A DNA stretch of 64,000 nucleotides from Enterobacter cancerogenus (GTDB lineage: Bacteria > Pseudomonadota > Gammaproteobacteria > Enterobacterales > Enterobacteriaceae), in assembly GCA_000773965.1 (NCBI GenBank), contig JRUP01000034.1:62001-126000 (forward strand), written 5' to 3'. The position numbers and the translations under genes were made by a program. Below, piece after piece: positions 8,581 through 17,044 of the stretch (positions are counted from its first letter, which is position 1; every line of letters starts with the position of its first letter). Under the pieces are notes generated by a model. It was not told the DNA's origin. It saw only the letters and a program-made list of their open reading frames with translations, and ran no database searches.

Positions 8581-10245
8581 TTAGCCGACGGTGAAGCCCA
8601 GCATCATGCCCGTATCTTCATGCTCCAGCAGATGGCAATGCGCCATGTAGGCGTTATCGGCATTAGCAACGTAGTTAAAGCGCACCAGCACCTCACTGCG
8701 CCAGCCGTTGACGCTGACCATGTCTTTCCAGCCTGCACGATGCGGCGCTGGCGGCTTGCCGTTTTCTGACAGGATGCGGAACTGGGTGCCATGAATGTGG
8801 AACGGATGCAGCATGGCATCGCCCTCACCGGAAATGGTCCATTTTTCCAGCTTGCCGAGTTCGGCGTTAAACATCGGCTTGGTCATGTTAAACGCCTGAC
8901 CGTTAATTTTATTGCCGTTGTGGAAATCGTAAGCCGCTGTTTTTGCGTGATCCATCGGCATACTGCCATGGTCCATCTTCATGGCACCGCCGCTCATGTC
9001 CATATTGCCGTGATCCATCTGCATGGCCCCACCCTTCGAGTCCATATTGCCATGATCCATCTGCATGGCCCCGCCCTTCGAATCCATGCTGCCGTGATCC
9101 ATTTTCATCCCGGCCATGGCTTGATGACCGTAACGATCCATTAGCGCCTGCATGCCTTGTTGATCCAGTTGCGGATCCATCATCAGTTGTAGCCAGCGGC
9201 TTTGCACGCCTTCCACTGATGGCAGCGGCGGCAGATCCACCAACTTATCCGGCATAGAACCACTTGCCATCACGCGCAGTGGCAGAATTTGTACCAGCGG
9301 CAAGGGTTGATCAAAGGGTGCCAGCGTCATGCCCATCTGCGTCACCGGCAGCGTCACCATGTCGAAGGTTTTGCCGTCTGAAGTATCAATCATCACTTCG
9401 AAACGCTCGCCAGGCAGCAGCGGCAGGCTATCCACTTTTACCGGCTCGGCCAGCAAACCGCCATCGCTGGCAATCACGTACATTGGGCGCTTATCACTGG
9501 TGGCGATATCCAGCGAACGGGCATTGCAGCCGTTTAACAGACGCAAGCGCAGCCAGCCGCGTGGCACCGCTTGCTGCGGATACTGCACGCCGTTGGTTAA
9601 CATCATGTCACCAAACCAGCCCACCGCCGCGCGCATGATGTCGAGTTGGTAATCGATTTTTGCGCCGTCTTTGGTCAGCTGTTTATCCTGGAAAATCAGC
9701 GGCACGTCATCTTCGCCCCACTGCATCGGCAGACGCAATTTACCGGAATCTTCGTCCTCTAACAGCACCAGTCCCGCCAGACCCTGCGCCACCTGATAGC
9801 CGGTTTTGCCATGCTGATGCGGATGGAACCAACAGGTGGCAGCCGGTTGATCGGGCGTAAAGGTCACCTGACGTGAGGCACCGGGCGCAATCAGTGCTTG
9901 CGGTCCACCATCAACATCGCCAGGAATTTCCAGACCGTGCCAGTGCAATGTCGTTGCTTCCGCCAGCCGATTATGGATATTCACCGTCACCGCTTTTTCG
10001 CGCGGCAGTCGCAGCGCCGGGCCGAGCAGGCTGCCGTTGTAGCCCCAGGTCGGGACGGATTTTCCGTTCCATTGGCTGGTGCCACTCATCGCGGTGAGCG
10101 TGTACTGTCCGCGCGCATCAGGCTGCAAAATAGAGGGAATCGGTAATAGCGGGCGCGTGGCCGCCATTAACGAACGGCTCCACAAAGGCAGCGCACCTGC
10201 CGCGCTGAGTGCGGCGGTCAACTTTAGAAAATGACGACGTTGCAT
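8581..10245 (-). CDS. cueO: Multicopper oxidase CueO with an expanded Met-rich insert
   Basis: CueO is a periplasmic cuprous oxidase that protects against copper. ATG 10245 gives 554 residues and a twin-arginine signal ([10 protein letters not shown], then a hydrophobic stretch to about residue 28); a longer in-frame start at 10350 would bury it. Copper ligands are visible: HWHG at 101-104, HPHQHG at 141-146, HPFHIHG at 480-486, and [12 protein letters not shown] at 536-547 with the type 1 Cys-His-Met set. Residues about 376-434 form a Met/His-rich segment with near-identical 14-residue units ([14 protein letters not shown]) and about 15 methionines. The E. coli enzyme has 516 residues, and this insert explains most of the extra length. 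A CueR-type promoter lies upstream. Confidence 0.96.
   Translation of the reverse strand: MQRRHFLKLTAALSAAGALPLWSRSLMAATRPLLPIPSILQPDARGQYTLTAMSGTSQWNGKSVPTWGYNGSLLGPALRLPREKAVTVNIHNRLAEATTLHWHGLEIPGDVDGGPQALIAPGASRQVTFTPDQPAATCWFHPHQHGKTGYQVAQGLAGLVLLEDEDSGKLRLPMQWGEDDVPLIFQDKQLTKDGAKIDYQLDIMRAAVGWFGDMMLTNGVQYPQQAVPRGWLRLRLLNGCNARSLDIATSDKRPMYVIASDGGLLAEPVKVDSLPLLPGERFEVMIDTSDGKTFDMVTLPVTQMGMTLAPFDQPLPLVQILPLRVMASGSMPDKLVDLPPLPSVEGVQSRWLQLMMDPQLDQQGMQALMDRYGHQAMAGMKMDHGSMDSKGGAMQMDHGNMDSKGGAMQMDHGNMDMSGGAMKMDHGSMPMDHAKTAAYDFHNGNKINGQAFNMTKPMFNAELGKLEKWTISGEGDAMLHPFHIHGTQFRILSENGKPPAPHRAGWKDMVSVNGWRSEVLVRFNYVANADNAYMAHCHLLEHEDTGMMLGFTVG
8951..9115 (-). repeat. 42-bp tandem repeats encoding the CueO Met-rich segment
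   Basis: Two units of exactly 42 bases (8999-9040 and 9041-9082) differ at few positions and are flanked by diverged copies at 8951-8998 (48 bases) and 9083-9115. The unit length is a multiple of three, so gain or loss of copies would keep cueO in frame and change only the number of Met/His motifs. Confidence 0.85.
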
Positions 10246-10274
10246 ATTCTTATCCTTGTCGTGAATAAGGGCAC

Positions 10275-10305
10275 AGCGTAAACCTTTACCCTGCGGGAGG
10301 GTCAA
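10275..10305 (-). promoter_or_regulatory. Candidate CueR-activated promoter of cueO
   Basis: On the minus strand a -35 element TTGACC (10305-10300) and a -10-like TACGCT (10280-10275) are separated by 19 bases, the over-long spacer of MerR-family promoters. The spacer region contains a 21-bp partial dyad (10282-10302) with outer arms ACC and GGT, like the ACCTTCC-N7-GGAAGGT layout known for CueR sites. It lies about 30 bases before the cueO start. This rests on the match alone. Confidence 0.6.
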
Positions 10306-10422
10306 GCCCCTTAACAGAATGCGCCGATAAAAACCGTGGGAATGCCCCATTTGGGCAAATTTAGCGGAATCCCTGCAATAACTGTGCTAACGTCAATAAA
10401 TTGTCCCTTGTTGAGAATGATT

Positions 10423-10770
10423 ATGACGAAAAGCATCAAGATCCTGCTGCTGGCGGGACTCCTTGGCTTCTCCTCCACCAGTTTTGCCCTGAGCGAATCC
10501 GAAGCTGAAGATCTGGCCGATCTGACCGCGGTGTTTGTTTACCTGAAGAACGATTGTGGCTATCAGGATCTGCCCGATGCGCAAATTCGCAAAGCGCTGG
10601 TGTTTTTTGCCCAGCAGAACCGCTGGGATCTGAGCAATTACAGCAACTACAACATGAAGTCGCTCGGCGAAGAGAGTTACAAAGATTTGAGCGGTATCGC
10701 CATTACCAATGACAAGAAGTGTAAGTCGCTGGCGCGTGACTCGCTGAGTCTGCTCGCTTACGTCAAATAG
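10423..10770 (+). CDS. yacC: YacC family small secreted protein
   Basis: The 115-residue product matches the YacC family from E. coli in length and sequence (core SESEAEDLADLTAVF, end LSLLAYVK). Residues 1-22 form a Sec signal peptide with cleavage likely after SFA, so the mature protein is exported. Two cysteines (in KNDCGY and KKCKS) could form a disulfide. YacC is related to the PulS/OutS pilotin family, but its own function is not established as far as I know. ATG 10423 is chosen over 10417 because GAG at 10413-10415 is then seven bases away. It diverges from cueO and precedes speE. Confidence 0.88.
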   Translation: MTKSIKILLLAGLLGFSSTSFALSESEAEDLADLTAVFVYLKNDCGYQDLPDAQIRKALVFFAQQNRWDLSNYSNYNMKSLGEESYKDLSGIAITNDKKCKSLARDSLSLLAYVK

Positions 10771-10878
10771 CCCGCCATCCCGCTCTGCTGCTGAAGATTT
10801 GACCGTGCAACCACGGTCATATTTCGCTATGCTTTTTCCCCTAATTTCATGGCGATGACATTCGAGGAGAGCCCCATC

Positions 10879-11742
10879 ATGGCCCAGAATGAAATGTGGT
10901 ATGAGACGCTTCATGCCGGATTTGGACAGTATTTCACGGTAGATAAACTGCTTTATCGCGACAAAACGGCGCATCAGGATCTGGTGATCTTTGAAAATGC
11001 CGCTTTTGGTCGTGTCATGGCGCTGGACGGTGTGGTGCAAACCACCGAGCGCGATGAGTTCATCTACCACGAAATGATGACCCACGTGCCAATCCTGGCG
11101 CACGGCAAGGCGAAACGCGTGCTGATCATTGGCGGTGGCGATGGCGCCATGCTGCGCGAGGTCTCACGTCACCAAACGATTGAACAGATCACCATGGTTG
11201 AGATCGATGCCGGCGTGGTGAGTTTTTGCAAGACGTATCTGCCCAATCACAGCGCCGGTGCCTATGAAGATCCACGGCTGAATTTGGTGATTGATGATGG
11301 TGTGAATTTCGTCACCCAGACGCAAGAGAAGTTCGACGTCATTATTTCCGATTGCACCGATCCCATCGGTCCCGGTGAAAGTCTGTTTACCTCTGAATTC
11401 TATGCCGGCTGTAAACAGGCGCTGAATCCAGGCGGAATCTTCGTGGCACAGAATGGCGTCTGTTTCCTGCAGCAGGACGAAGCGATCAACAGCCATCGTA
11501 AACTCGGCCATTACTTCTCCGACGTCAGCTTTTATCAGGCGGCGATCCCCACCTATTACGGCGGCATCATGACGTTTGCCTGGGCAAGCGACAACGAGAC
11601 GCTACGCCAGTGGGATGCAGTCACCCTGCAATCACGCTTTGACGACGCGGGCCTTCGCTGCCGCTACTACAATCCCGCGATTCATGTCGGTAGCTTTGCC
11701 TTACCGCAATATCTGCTGAATGCCTTGTCGTGTGAGGAGTGA
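10879..11742 (+). CDS. speE: Spermidine synthase
   Basis: SpeE transfers the aminopropyl group of decarboxylated S-adenosylmethionine to putrescine. The product has 287 residues from ATG 10879, which is preceded by GAGGAGA at 10864-10870; an in-frame start at 10849 lacks such a site. Motifs are the nucleotide-binding [19 protein letters not shown] after strand 2, and the catalytic [14 protein letters not shown] region with its Asp. It is followed five bases later by speD, which makes its aminopropyl donor. Confidence 0.96.
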   Translation: MAQNEMWYETLHAGFGQYFTVDKLLYRDKTAHQDLVIFENAAFGRVMALDGVVQTTERDEFIYHEMMTHVPILAHGKAKRVLIIGGGDGAMLREVSRHQTIEQITMVEIDAGVVSFCKTYLPNHSAGAYEDPRLNLVIDDGVNFVTQTQEKFDVIISDCTDPIGPGESLFTSEFYAGCKQALNPGGIFVAQNGVCFLQQDEAINSHRKLGHYFSDVSFYQAAIPTYYGGIMTFAWASDNETLRQWDAVTLQSRFDDAGLRCRYYNPAIHVGSFALPQYLLNALSCEE

Positions 11743-11747
11743 CGAAA

Positions 11748-12557
11748 TTGCAAAAGCTGAAACTATACGGCTTCAATAATCTGACGAAGAGCCTGAGTTT
11801 TTGTATTTACGATATTTGCTACGCCAACAGCGAAGCGGAGCGTGATGGCTACATCGCCTATATTGATGAGCAGTATAATGCGAATCGCCTCACCGAAATC
11901 CTGACGGAGACCTGCTCAATCATTGGTGCCAACGTGCTGAACATCGCGCGACAAGATTATGAACCGCAGGGTGCCAGCGTTACCATTCTGGTCAGCGAAG
12001 AGCCGATCAATCCGCAGGATATCGACAAGTCTGAGCATCCGGGTCCGCTGCCCAATTCGGTGGTGGCGCATCTGGATAAGAGCCATATTTGCGTGCACAC
12101 CTATCCAGAAAGCCATCCTGAGGGGGGATTGTGCACCTTCCGCGCTGATATCGAAGTCTCCACCTGTGGGGTAATTTCGCCGCTTAAGGCACTGAATTAC
12201 CTGATCCACCAACTGGAATCGGACATCGTTACCATTGATTATCGCGTGCGTGGTTTTACCCGCGATGTGAATGGCTTAAAGCACTTTATCGATCACGAGA
12301 TCAATTCGATTCAGAACTTTATGTCCGAGGATATGAAGTCGATGTACGACATGGTGGATGTGAACGTCTATCAGGAAAATATCTTTCACACCAAGATGTT
12401 ACTGAAGGAATTTGACCTGAAATACTACCTGTTCAATACCAGGCCTGAAGAACTCAACCCGCAGGAGCACAAGCGCATCACCAATCTGCTGTGGAAAGAG
12501 ATGCGTGAAATCTACTACGGCCGCAATATTCCGGCGACGGGATTGAAGCTATCGTAG
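11748..12557 (+). CDS. speD: S-adenosylmethionine decarboxylase proenzyme, TTG start
   Basis: SpeD is a pyruvoyl enzyme that makes decarboxylated S-adenosylmethionine for SpeE. From TTG at 11748 it has 269 residues and begins [16 protein letters not shown], matching the E. coli protein, which also starts at a rare codon in my recollection. GAGGAG at 11734-11739 is eight bases upstream; the GTG at 11739 would overlap that site. With this numbering the self-cleavage pair is Lys111-Ser112 in [14 protein letters not shown], exactly the known position. Confidence 0.94.
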   Translation: MQKLKLYGFNNLTKSLSFCIYDICYANSEAERDGYIAYIDEQYNANRLTEILTETCSIIGANVLNIARQDYEPQGASVTILVSEEPINPQDIDKSEHPGPLPNSVVAHLDKSHICVHTYPESHPEGGLCTFRADIEVSTCGVISPLKALNYLIHQLESDIVTIDYRVRGFTRDVNGLKHFIDHEINSIQNFMSEDMKSMYDMVDVNVYQENIFHTKMLLKEFDLKYYLFNTRPEELNPQEHKRITNLLWKEMREIYYGRNIPATGLKLS

Positions 12558-12645
12558 TGGGCTGCGATTAACGGGTGCGCATCAATGGGCACCCTACGCA
12601 AGCAGGTGTCGGTGCAGGGCTAGCATTGGGTTAACCCTGTTGCTG

Positions 12646-12670
12646 AAGGGTCGCCTTTGATGGCGACCTT
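12646..12670. terminator. Hairpin between convergent speD and the DeoR gene
   Basis: GTCGCC at 12650-12655 pairs with GGCGAC at 12662-12667, extended by AAGG/CCTT with one bulged G. It lies seven bases from the end of the minus-strand DeoR gene and could stop transcripts from either side. A smaller stem (GGGTGC 12573-12578 with GCACCC 12589-12594) lies closer to speD. Neither has a strong U-tract. Confidence 0.4.
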
Positions 12671-12676
12671 GTTACA

Positions 12677-13438
12677 TCAGGCTGTCAGCTGCAAACCAAT
12701 GCCACGCTCACGCAACGCGCGACAAACTGCGTCGTCGAGACGCGCATCCGTCACCACATCGGTCAAACTATCAATCGGTGCGGCGCAGTATAGCGACCAG
12801 GAACCGTACTTACTGCTGTCAGCCAGCAGGATGCGGCGGCGCGCATTCGCCAGCAGATCCATCTTCAGACCGGCTTTATCTTCCGTCGGCGTCGTAATCC
12901 CGCGTTCGATACTCCACGAGTTACAGCTAACGAACGCGATATCCGGATTAATGCTGCGCAGCAGGCGTCGGCCATGCTCCCCAATACAAGACTGACTGGA
13001 GTCATCAATACGACCACCAATAATGGTGGTTTCAATCTGCTTGAATTCAGACAGGAACAGCGCGATATGCAGGTCGGCGGTGATCACTCGCAGTTGCAGA
13101 TGCGTGAGCTGGCGCGCCAGTTCCAGCATGGTGGTACCGGCATCCAGCACCACGGAGTCGCCCGACTGTACATAGCTGGCGGCAAACTGCGCGATGGCCT
13201 GCTTCTCTGCCAGATTACGCTGCATTTTTTCCAGCGTGGTCGGCTGCGCAGGAATAAAACGATTGAGCGTCACTCCGCCATGACTGCGGCTAATGACGCC
13301 TTCCTTGTCGAGCTTGATCAGATCGCGGCGGATCGTCGCCGGTGAAGCCGAGATCGCACTCACCAGCTGTTCTACAGTGACCAGATTATGACTTTTCAGG
13401 TAGTCCATAATCTGGTCGAGACGGCTTTGTCCCTTCAT
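12677..13438 (-). CDS. DeoR-family transcriptional regulator of the acid-sugar island
   Basis: A 253-residue DeoR regulator. The N-terminal winged helix (residues 1-57) ends in [22 protein letters not shown], typical of the family. The C-terminal sensor domain (about 75-235) has the phosphosugar-isomerase-like motifs [17 protein letters not shown] and LLADSSKYG. It is the third gene of a minus-strand operon behind the DtnK and PdxA2 homologues, six bases after pdxA2. Such regulators usually bind a phosphorylated sugar intermediate, so it is the likely local repressor; the ligand is unknown. Confidence 0.87.
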   Translation of the reverse strand: MKGQSRLDQIMDYLKSHNLVTVEQLVSAISASPATIRRDLIKLDKEGVISRSHGGVTLNRFIPAQPTTLEKMQRNLAEKQAIAQFAASYVQSGDSVVLDAGTTMLELARQLTHLQLRVITADLHIALFLSEFKQIETTIIGGRIDDSSQSCIGEHGRRLLRSINPDIAFVSCNSWSIERGITTPTEDKAGLKMDLLANARRRILLADSSKYGSWSLYCAAPIDSLTDVVTDARLDDAVCRALRERGIGLQLTA

Positions 13439-13444
13439 ATTTCC

Positions 13445-14425
13445 CTATGCTAGCTGCATCGCGAGTTTAATGGAGATCGCCATGCTCGCAGAGTTCGCTT
13501 TACCTGTCCAGGCGATATCAAACGCCGTGCCGTGGTCCGCGGAAGTACGGATAAACGGCAGGCCAGCGGTGATATTGACGCCATCATAAAAGCCCAACAA
13601 TTTCAATGGGATGTGCCCCTGATCGTGATACATCGCCACCACCATATCGTACTGGCCTTGCTGGCACTGCAGGAACACGGTATCCGGCGGGCAAGGGCCA
13701 TAAACATCAATGCCCTGCTCTTTCATCACTTTGATCGCCGGTGCCACGGTGGTGATCTCTTCGTCACCAAACAGGCCATTTTCGCCCGCGTGCGGGTTCA
13801 CCCCGGCTACGGCAATGCGCGGCTTGTCGAAACCGACGCGGCGCAGGAAGGTATCCGCCATGCCAATTACCGTCTGGATGCGATCGCCATTCAGGGTGTC
13901 GAGGAACTTACGCAGCGCGATATGCGTCGTGACGTGGATCACCTTCAGATGATCGGTGTACAGCACCATGGCGTAGTTTTTGGTGTTAGTCAGTTGCGCC
14001 AGCAGTTCGGTGTGTCCCGGATAAATGTGCCCTGCTGAGTGCAGCGCTTCTTTATTGAGTGGAGCTGTCGCGATTGCGTGCACTTCCCCGGCCAGTGCCA
14101 GTTCGGTGGCGCGTTTCACACAGCGCCAGGCCAAATCACCGGCTTCTTTCTGCACCACACCCGGTTTTAATGCCTCTGGATTGGCCAGCGGTTCATCGAT
14201 CACGTTGATGATGCCCGGTGCGAAATGCGCGTCTTTGACGTTATCCAGTACGCGTAATTCTGCCTGCGGCGTAATGTTCAATCCCATCACCCGACGCAGC
14301 GTGCTGGCACAGCCGACGACAACTGCCGGGATACCCGCCAGGTCACCTTCCGCTAACGCTTTAATGATAATCTCCGGGCTGATGCCCGCCGGATCGCCCA
14401 TGGTCACCGCAATAATTTTATTCAC
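13445..14425 (-). CDS. pdxA2: PdxA2-like 4-phospho-acid-sugar dehydrogenase
   Basis: Member of the PdxA family, 326 residues from GTG 14425. It opens with KIIAVTMGDPAGISPEI and has the metal-binding histidines in GHTELLA and AMYHDQGHIPLK. A start at ATG 14440 is possible, but GAGGAGA at 14432-14438 fits the GTG better. Its partner is a DUF1537 kinase, and the genes overlap by eight bases. In characterised systems this pair converts D-threonate or D-erythronate 4-phosphate to a 3-keto acid that loses CO2 to give dihydroxyacetone phosphate. That role fits better than vitamin B6 synthesis, which usually uses pdxA in the surA-rsmA cluster elsewhere. Confidence 0.85.
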   Translation of the reverse strand: MNKIIAVTMGDPAGISPEIIIKALAEGDLAGIPAVVVGCASTLRRVMGLNITPQAELRVLDNVKDAHFAPGIINVIDEPLANPEALKPGVVQKEAGDLAWRCVKRATELALAGEVHAIATAPLNKEALHSAGHIYPGHTELLAQLTNTKNYAMVLYTDHLKVIHVTTHIALRKFLDTLNGDRIQTVIGMADTFLRRVGFDKPRIAVAGVNPHAGENGLFGDEEITTVAPAIKVMKEQGIDVYGPCPPDTVFLQCQQGQYDMVVAMYHDQGHIPLKLLGFYDGVNITAGLPFIRTSADHGTAFDIAWTGKANSASMAISIKLAMQLA

Positions 14426-15689
14426 TCGACTTCTCCTCAATGAAACGGATGGCTTCTATCAGGGTGTTTTCGTCACCAAAGCCACCCGCTTTGGTCATCA
14501 CCGGCAGGTGTAATTCGCTATTTAGCAGAACCCCGTGCGGCACACAGCCCGCCACCAGGCCCTGAATCTGAAAACCACTGGCGCCGAGCGCTTGTGCGAC
14601 GGCAATTGCCACGTCGCCGCCCGAAAGATACAACCCGGCAGGCAAGGCCTGGCGGCAAACGTTTTGGGTCAATTGGGCGAGGAAGTGGCAGATGCGTTCT
14701 CCCAGCTCCTGGCGTGACACTTGATGTTGCTGACACAGCTGTTCAATCTCATGGCGTTGCTCTGCATGCTGTGTGGTGCGTACCACGCAATGTGCGCCGT
14801 CGCGTAAAGCCTGTTGCATCGCCTGCTGCCACTCGACAGCCTGCGGCCACGCGGGCTGAGCAAACAACTGACGGATATCAATGTCGATAATGCGAATGTC
14901 ACGTTGGGTCGCGAGGCGGGCGATTTGCTGCTGCGCGATGGCGCTCATCGAACCCACCACGGCCAGCACCGGCCTGGCCGGACGCGTCGCCAGATATTCG
15001 CCCAACGCATCGCCTAATCCGGAAGCGCCTGCGAGTAATGGTCGTGCGGGTAAACTCGCCGCCGCCGCCACAATCAGCGCAATATCAGCATCCTGCTCGG
15101 CATCCAGCACCACTAAGCCCTGCCTACTGGCAAGCACCTGTGCCAGCTTGCCACTGCGCACCGTCGCCAGGTCCAGAGTTTCACCGGTCAGATCGCTTTG
15201 CATGTGCAGGCGGGTTAACACATGGCTACTGGTCACCGGGGTTTTCGGGTCGCTGGCAAATTCGGTGTCCGTCAGACGCTGCTGGTTGATCCAGACTTCG
15301 CCTTCACGCGTGGTACGGCCCAGTTTCGGCACAGCGGGCACCACCAGCGCTAAGGTTTTTCCGCTGGCGTGCAATGCGGCCTCAATCTCTGCGCCCGGAT
15401 TGCCGCGCAGCGTGGAATCAATCTTTTTAAACAGCCAGCCATCCTGGGCAATCGCCTGATGCTGCTGTAATGCTAGCGTTGTACGATGCGCTGCTTCTGC
15501 TGCACTGACTGCACGGCTGTCAGTGCTGATGACCAGCACATCGGCGCTGCTGGCATCGTGGGCTGTACTGCTATCAAACAGCACATGCACCTTTGCGCCT
15601 GCTCGCGCCAGTCCGCTACCGGCGTCGTTGGCACCGGTAAAATCATCCGCGATCACTAAGACGGGTGTTTTCCATGGCTGTGAAGTCAT
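14418..15689 (-). CDS. dtnK: DUF1537 four-carbon acid sugar kinase (DtnK-like)
   Basis: A 423-residue protein of the two-domain DUF1537 family. The N-terminal motif VIADDFTGANDAG is at about 12-24, followed by KKIDSTLRGN near 88. The C-terminal nucleotide-binding part ends in TKAGGFGDENTL. Members phosphorylate D-threonate, D-erythronate or 3-oxo-tetronate at the 4-OH. Pairing with PdxA2 rather than with an OtnC aldolase points to direct kinase action on D-threonate or D-erythronate; the exact isomer cannot be read from sequence. It is the first gene of the minus-strand operon, divergent from the dehydrogenase gene at 15879. Confidence 0.85.
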   Translation of the reverse strand: MTSQPWKTPVLVIADDFTGANDAGSGLARAGAKVHVLFDSSTAHDASSADVLVISTDSRAVSAAEAAHRTTLALQQHQAIAQDGWLFKKIDSTLRGNPGAEIEAALHASGKTLALVVPAVPKLGRTTREGEVWINQQRLTDTEFASDPKTPVTSSHVLTRLHMQSDLTGETLDLATVRSGKLAQVLASRQGLVVLDAEQDADIALIVAAAASLPARPLLAGASGLGDALGEYLATRPARPVLAVVGSMSAIAQQQIARLATQRDIRIIDIDIRQLFAQPAWPQAVEWQQAMQQALRDGAHCVVRTTQHAEQRHEIEQLCQQHQVSRQELGERICHFLAQLTQNVCRQALPAGLYLSGGDVAIAVAQALGASGFQIQGLVAGCVPHGVLLNSELHLPVMTKAGGFGDENTLIEAIRFIEEKSSE

Positions 15690-15727
15690 TCTCTTTCCTC
15701 TGCCGGCAGTTCGCCGTGTTGAGGTTG

Positions 15728-15733
15728 ATTATA
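15728..15733 (-). promoter_or_regulatory. Candidate -10 box of the dtnK operon
   Basis: TATAAT read on the minus strand lies about 40 bases before dtnK. It is part of a direct repeat (TTGATTATAT at 15725-15734 and 15745-15754, 20 bases apart), and the second copy offers another TATAAT at 15753-15748. No good -35 exists, as expected for an activator-dependent promoter. The predicted start near 15721 puts the CRP site centre at about -40.5. Confidence 0.45.
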
Positions 15734-15734
15734 T

Positions 15735-15748
15735 TCAATCATGATTGA
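15735..15748. promoter_or_regulatory. Perfect 14-bp palindrome, candidate operator
   Basis: TCAATCATGATTGA is a perfect palindrome between the two TATAAT copies facing dtnK. A repressor bound here would occlude that promoter. The DeoR protein of the same operon is the obvious candidate, but DeoR-type sites vary and this is an inference from position. Confidence 0.5.
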
Positions 15749-15753
15749 TTATA

Positions 15754-15769
15754 TGTGAGCAAGATCAAA
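15754..15769. promoter_or_regulatory. Candidate CRP site shared by both arms of the island
   Basis: TGTGA-N6-TCAAA matches nine of the ten core bases of the CRP consensus TGTGA-N6-TCACA. Its centre is at 15761.5. Measured from candidate -10 boxes on each side, it sits near -40.5 for dtnK and -41.5 for the plus-strand operon, the class II activator position in both directions. Confidence 0.6.
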
Positions 15770-15790
15770 TTATTTGAAATCAATTTGTCC

Positions 15791-15796
15791 TATAAA
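15791..15796 (+). promoter_or_regulatory. Candidate -10 box of the plus-strand catabolic operon
   Basis: TATAAA has no recognisable -35 but lies at class II distance from the CRP site (predicted start near 15803). An inverted repeat follows in the leader: GCACTGAATGA at 15822-15832 and TCATTTAGTGC at 15843-15853, 10 of 11 positions complementary. This could be an operator or an RNA stem. Confidence 0.45.
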
Positions 15797-15878
15797 TTTA
15801 GGCACTGTAGTGACAGAACCCGCACTGAATGAGCAAAGTTAATCATTTAGTGCGAAAAAACCGCGATAAGGGTATGAA

Positions 15879-17027
15879 ATGAATATCAACAGCACCGTGA
15901 TCAGTGGCTTCCAGGCGCTTAATGACCTCAGCTATTTACTGCAGAGTAAAGACAAAGCGCTTCTGGTCACCGACAAGAATATCGAAGGCATTCCAGCGGT
16001 TCAGTCGCTGATCGCGCAGCTGAAACAGCAGATCAGCAGTTTGAGCATCGTCAACAGCGTGCCGCCGGAGCCAAGCCAGCACGATGTCGCCGCCATTGTT
16101 GCCGCACTACCTTCTACCGACGTCGATCTGGTGATCGGCGTGGGCGGCGGCAGCGTGCTGGATGTCGCCAAACTGCTGTCGATTCTGTGCGTTGATGGCG
16201 CGCCGACATTGGATGCCCTGCTGGCCGGAGAGAAACCGCTGACCCGCACCACGTCACTGTTGATCCCGACCACCGCCGGTACCGGCTCCGAAGCCACGCC
16301 AAACGCAATCCTGGCGATCCCAGAGAAAGAGACCAAAGTTGGCATCATCACTCCGGTGATGCTGCCCGATTATGTTGCACTGGTGCCTGAACTGACTACC
16401 AGCATGCCACCGCATATCGCCTCTTCCACTGGTATCGATGCACTCTGTCATCTGATCGAGTGCTTTACTGCCACCGTGTCCAATCCGGTGAGTGATAACT
16501 ATGCGCTGATCGGCATGAAAAAGCTGTTTGCCAGCCTGGAGACCACCATTGCCGAACCGGGCAATCTGGAAGCGCGCCTGAATATGTTGTGGGCTTCTTA
16601 TTACGGTGGCGCATCGATTGCCCACGCCGGTACCCATCTGGTGCATGCGATGTCCTATCCGCTGGGAGGCAAATATCATCTGCCGCACGGCGTGGCGAAC
16701 GCCATTCTGCTGGCACCGTGCATGCGCTTTGTGCGCCCCGCCGCCGTGAGCAAATTCGCGCAGGCCTACGATCTGCTGCCGGACGCCGATGCCTCACTGG
16801 ATGAAGAAGCCAAATCGCATGCGCTGGTGGAGTACTTTGCCGCGCTGGTGAAACGTCTCAAACTGCCTGCCAGTCTGGAAGAACTGGGTATCGGCCCGGA
16901 TCACCTGCCGTATCTGGTTGAAGCCGCGCTCGACGTGCAGCGACTGATGAAGAATGTACCGATGAAAGTGAGCGCCGATGACGTACGAAACGTCTACCTG
17001 ACGCTGTTTCCGGCTTTGAATCACTAA
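15879..17027 (+). CDS. Iron-containing alcohol dehydrogenase family protein
   Basis: A 382-residue group III (metal-type) alcohol dehydrogenase. The NAD(P)-binding GVGGGSVLDVAK is near residues 87-98 and the phosphate-contacting IPTTAGTGSEATP near 130-142. Metal ligands are visible as Asp and His in GIDALCHLIE and two His in HAMSYPLGGKYHLPHG. AAGGG six bases upstream supports ATG 15879. As first gene of the plus-strand operon, just before a DapA-type aldolase, it could reduce an aldehyde product or oxidise a hydroxy acid. The substrate cannot be inferred. Confidence 0.85.
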   Translation: MNINSTVISGFQALNDLSYLLQSKDKALLVTDKNIEGIPAVQSLIAQLKQQISSLSIVNSVPPEPSQHDVAAIVAALPSTDVDLVIGVGGGSVLDVAKLLSILCVDGAPTLDALLAGEKPLTRTTSLLIPTTAGTGSEATPNAILAIPEKETKVGIITPVMLPDYVALVPELTTSMPPHIASSTGIDALCHLIECFTATVSNPVSDNYALIGMKKLFASLETTIAEPGNLEARLNMLWASYYGGASIAHAGTHLVHAMSYPLGGKYHLPHGVANAILLAPCMRFVRPAAVSKFAQAYDLLPDADASLDEEAKSHALVEYFAALVKRLKLPASLEELGIGPDHLPYLVEAALDVQRLMKNVPMKVSADDVRNVYLTLFPALNH

Positions 17028-17044
17028 GGATTAATGAGGGAATC

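Noticed and set aside
13445..14425. Assignment as biosynthetic pdxA (vitamin B6)
   Set aside because: The gene overlaps a DUF1537 kinase and precedes a DeoR regulator; the biosynthetic pdxA normally lies in the surA-rsmA cluster.
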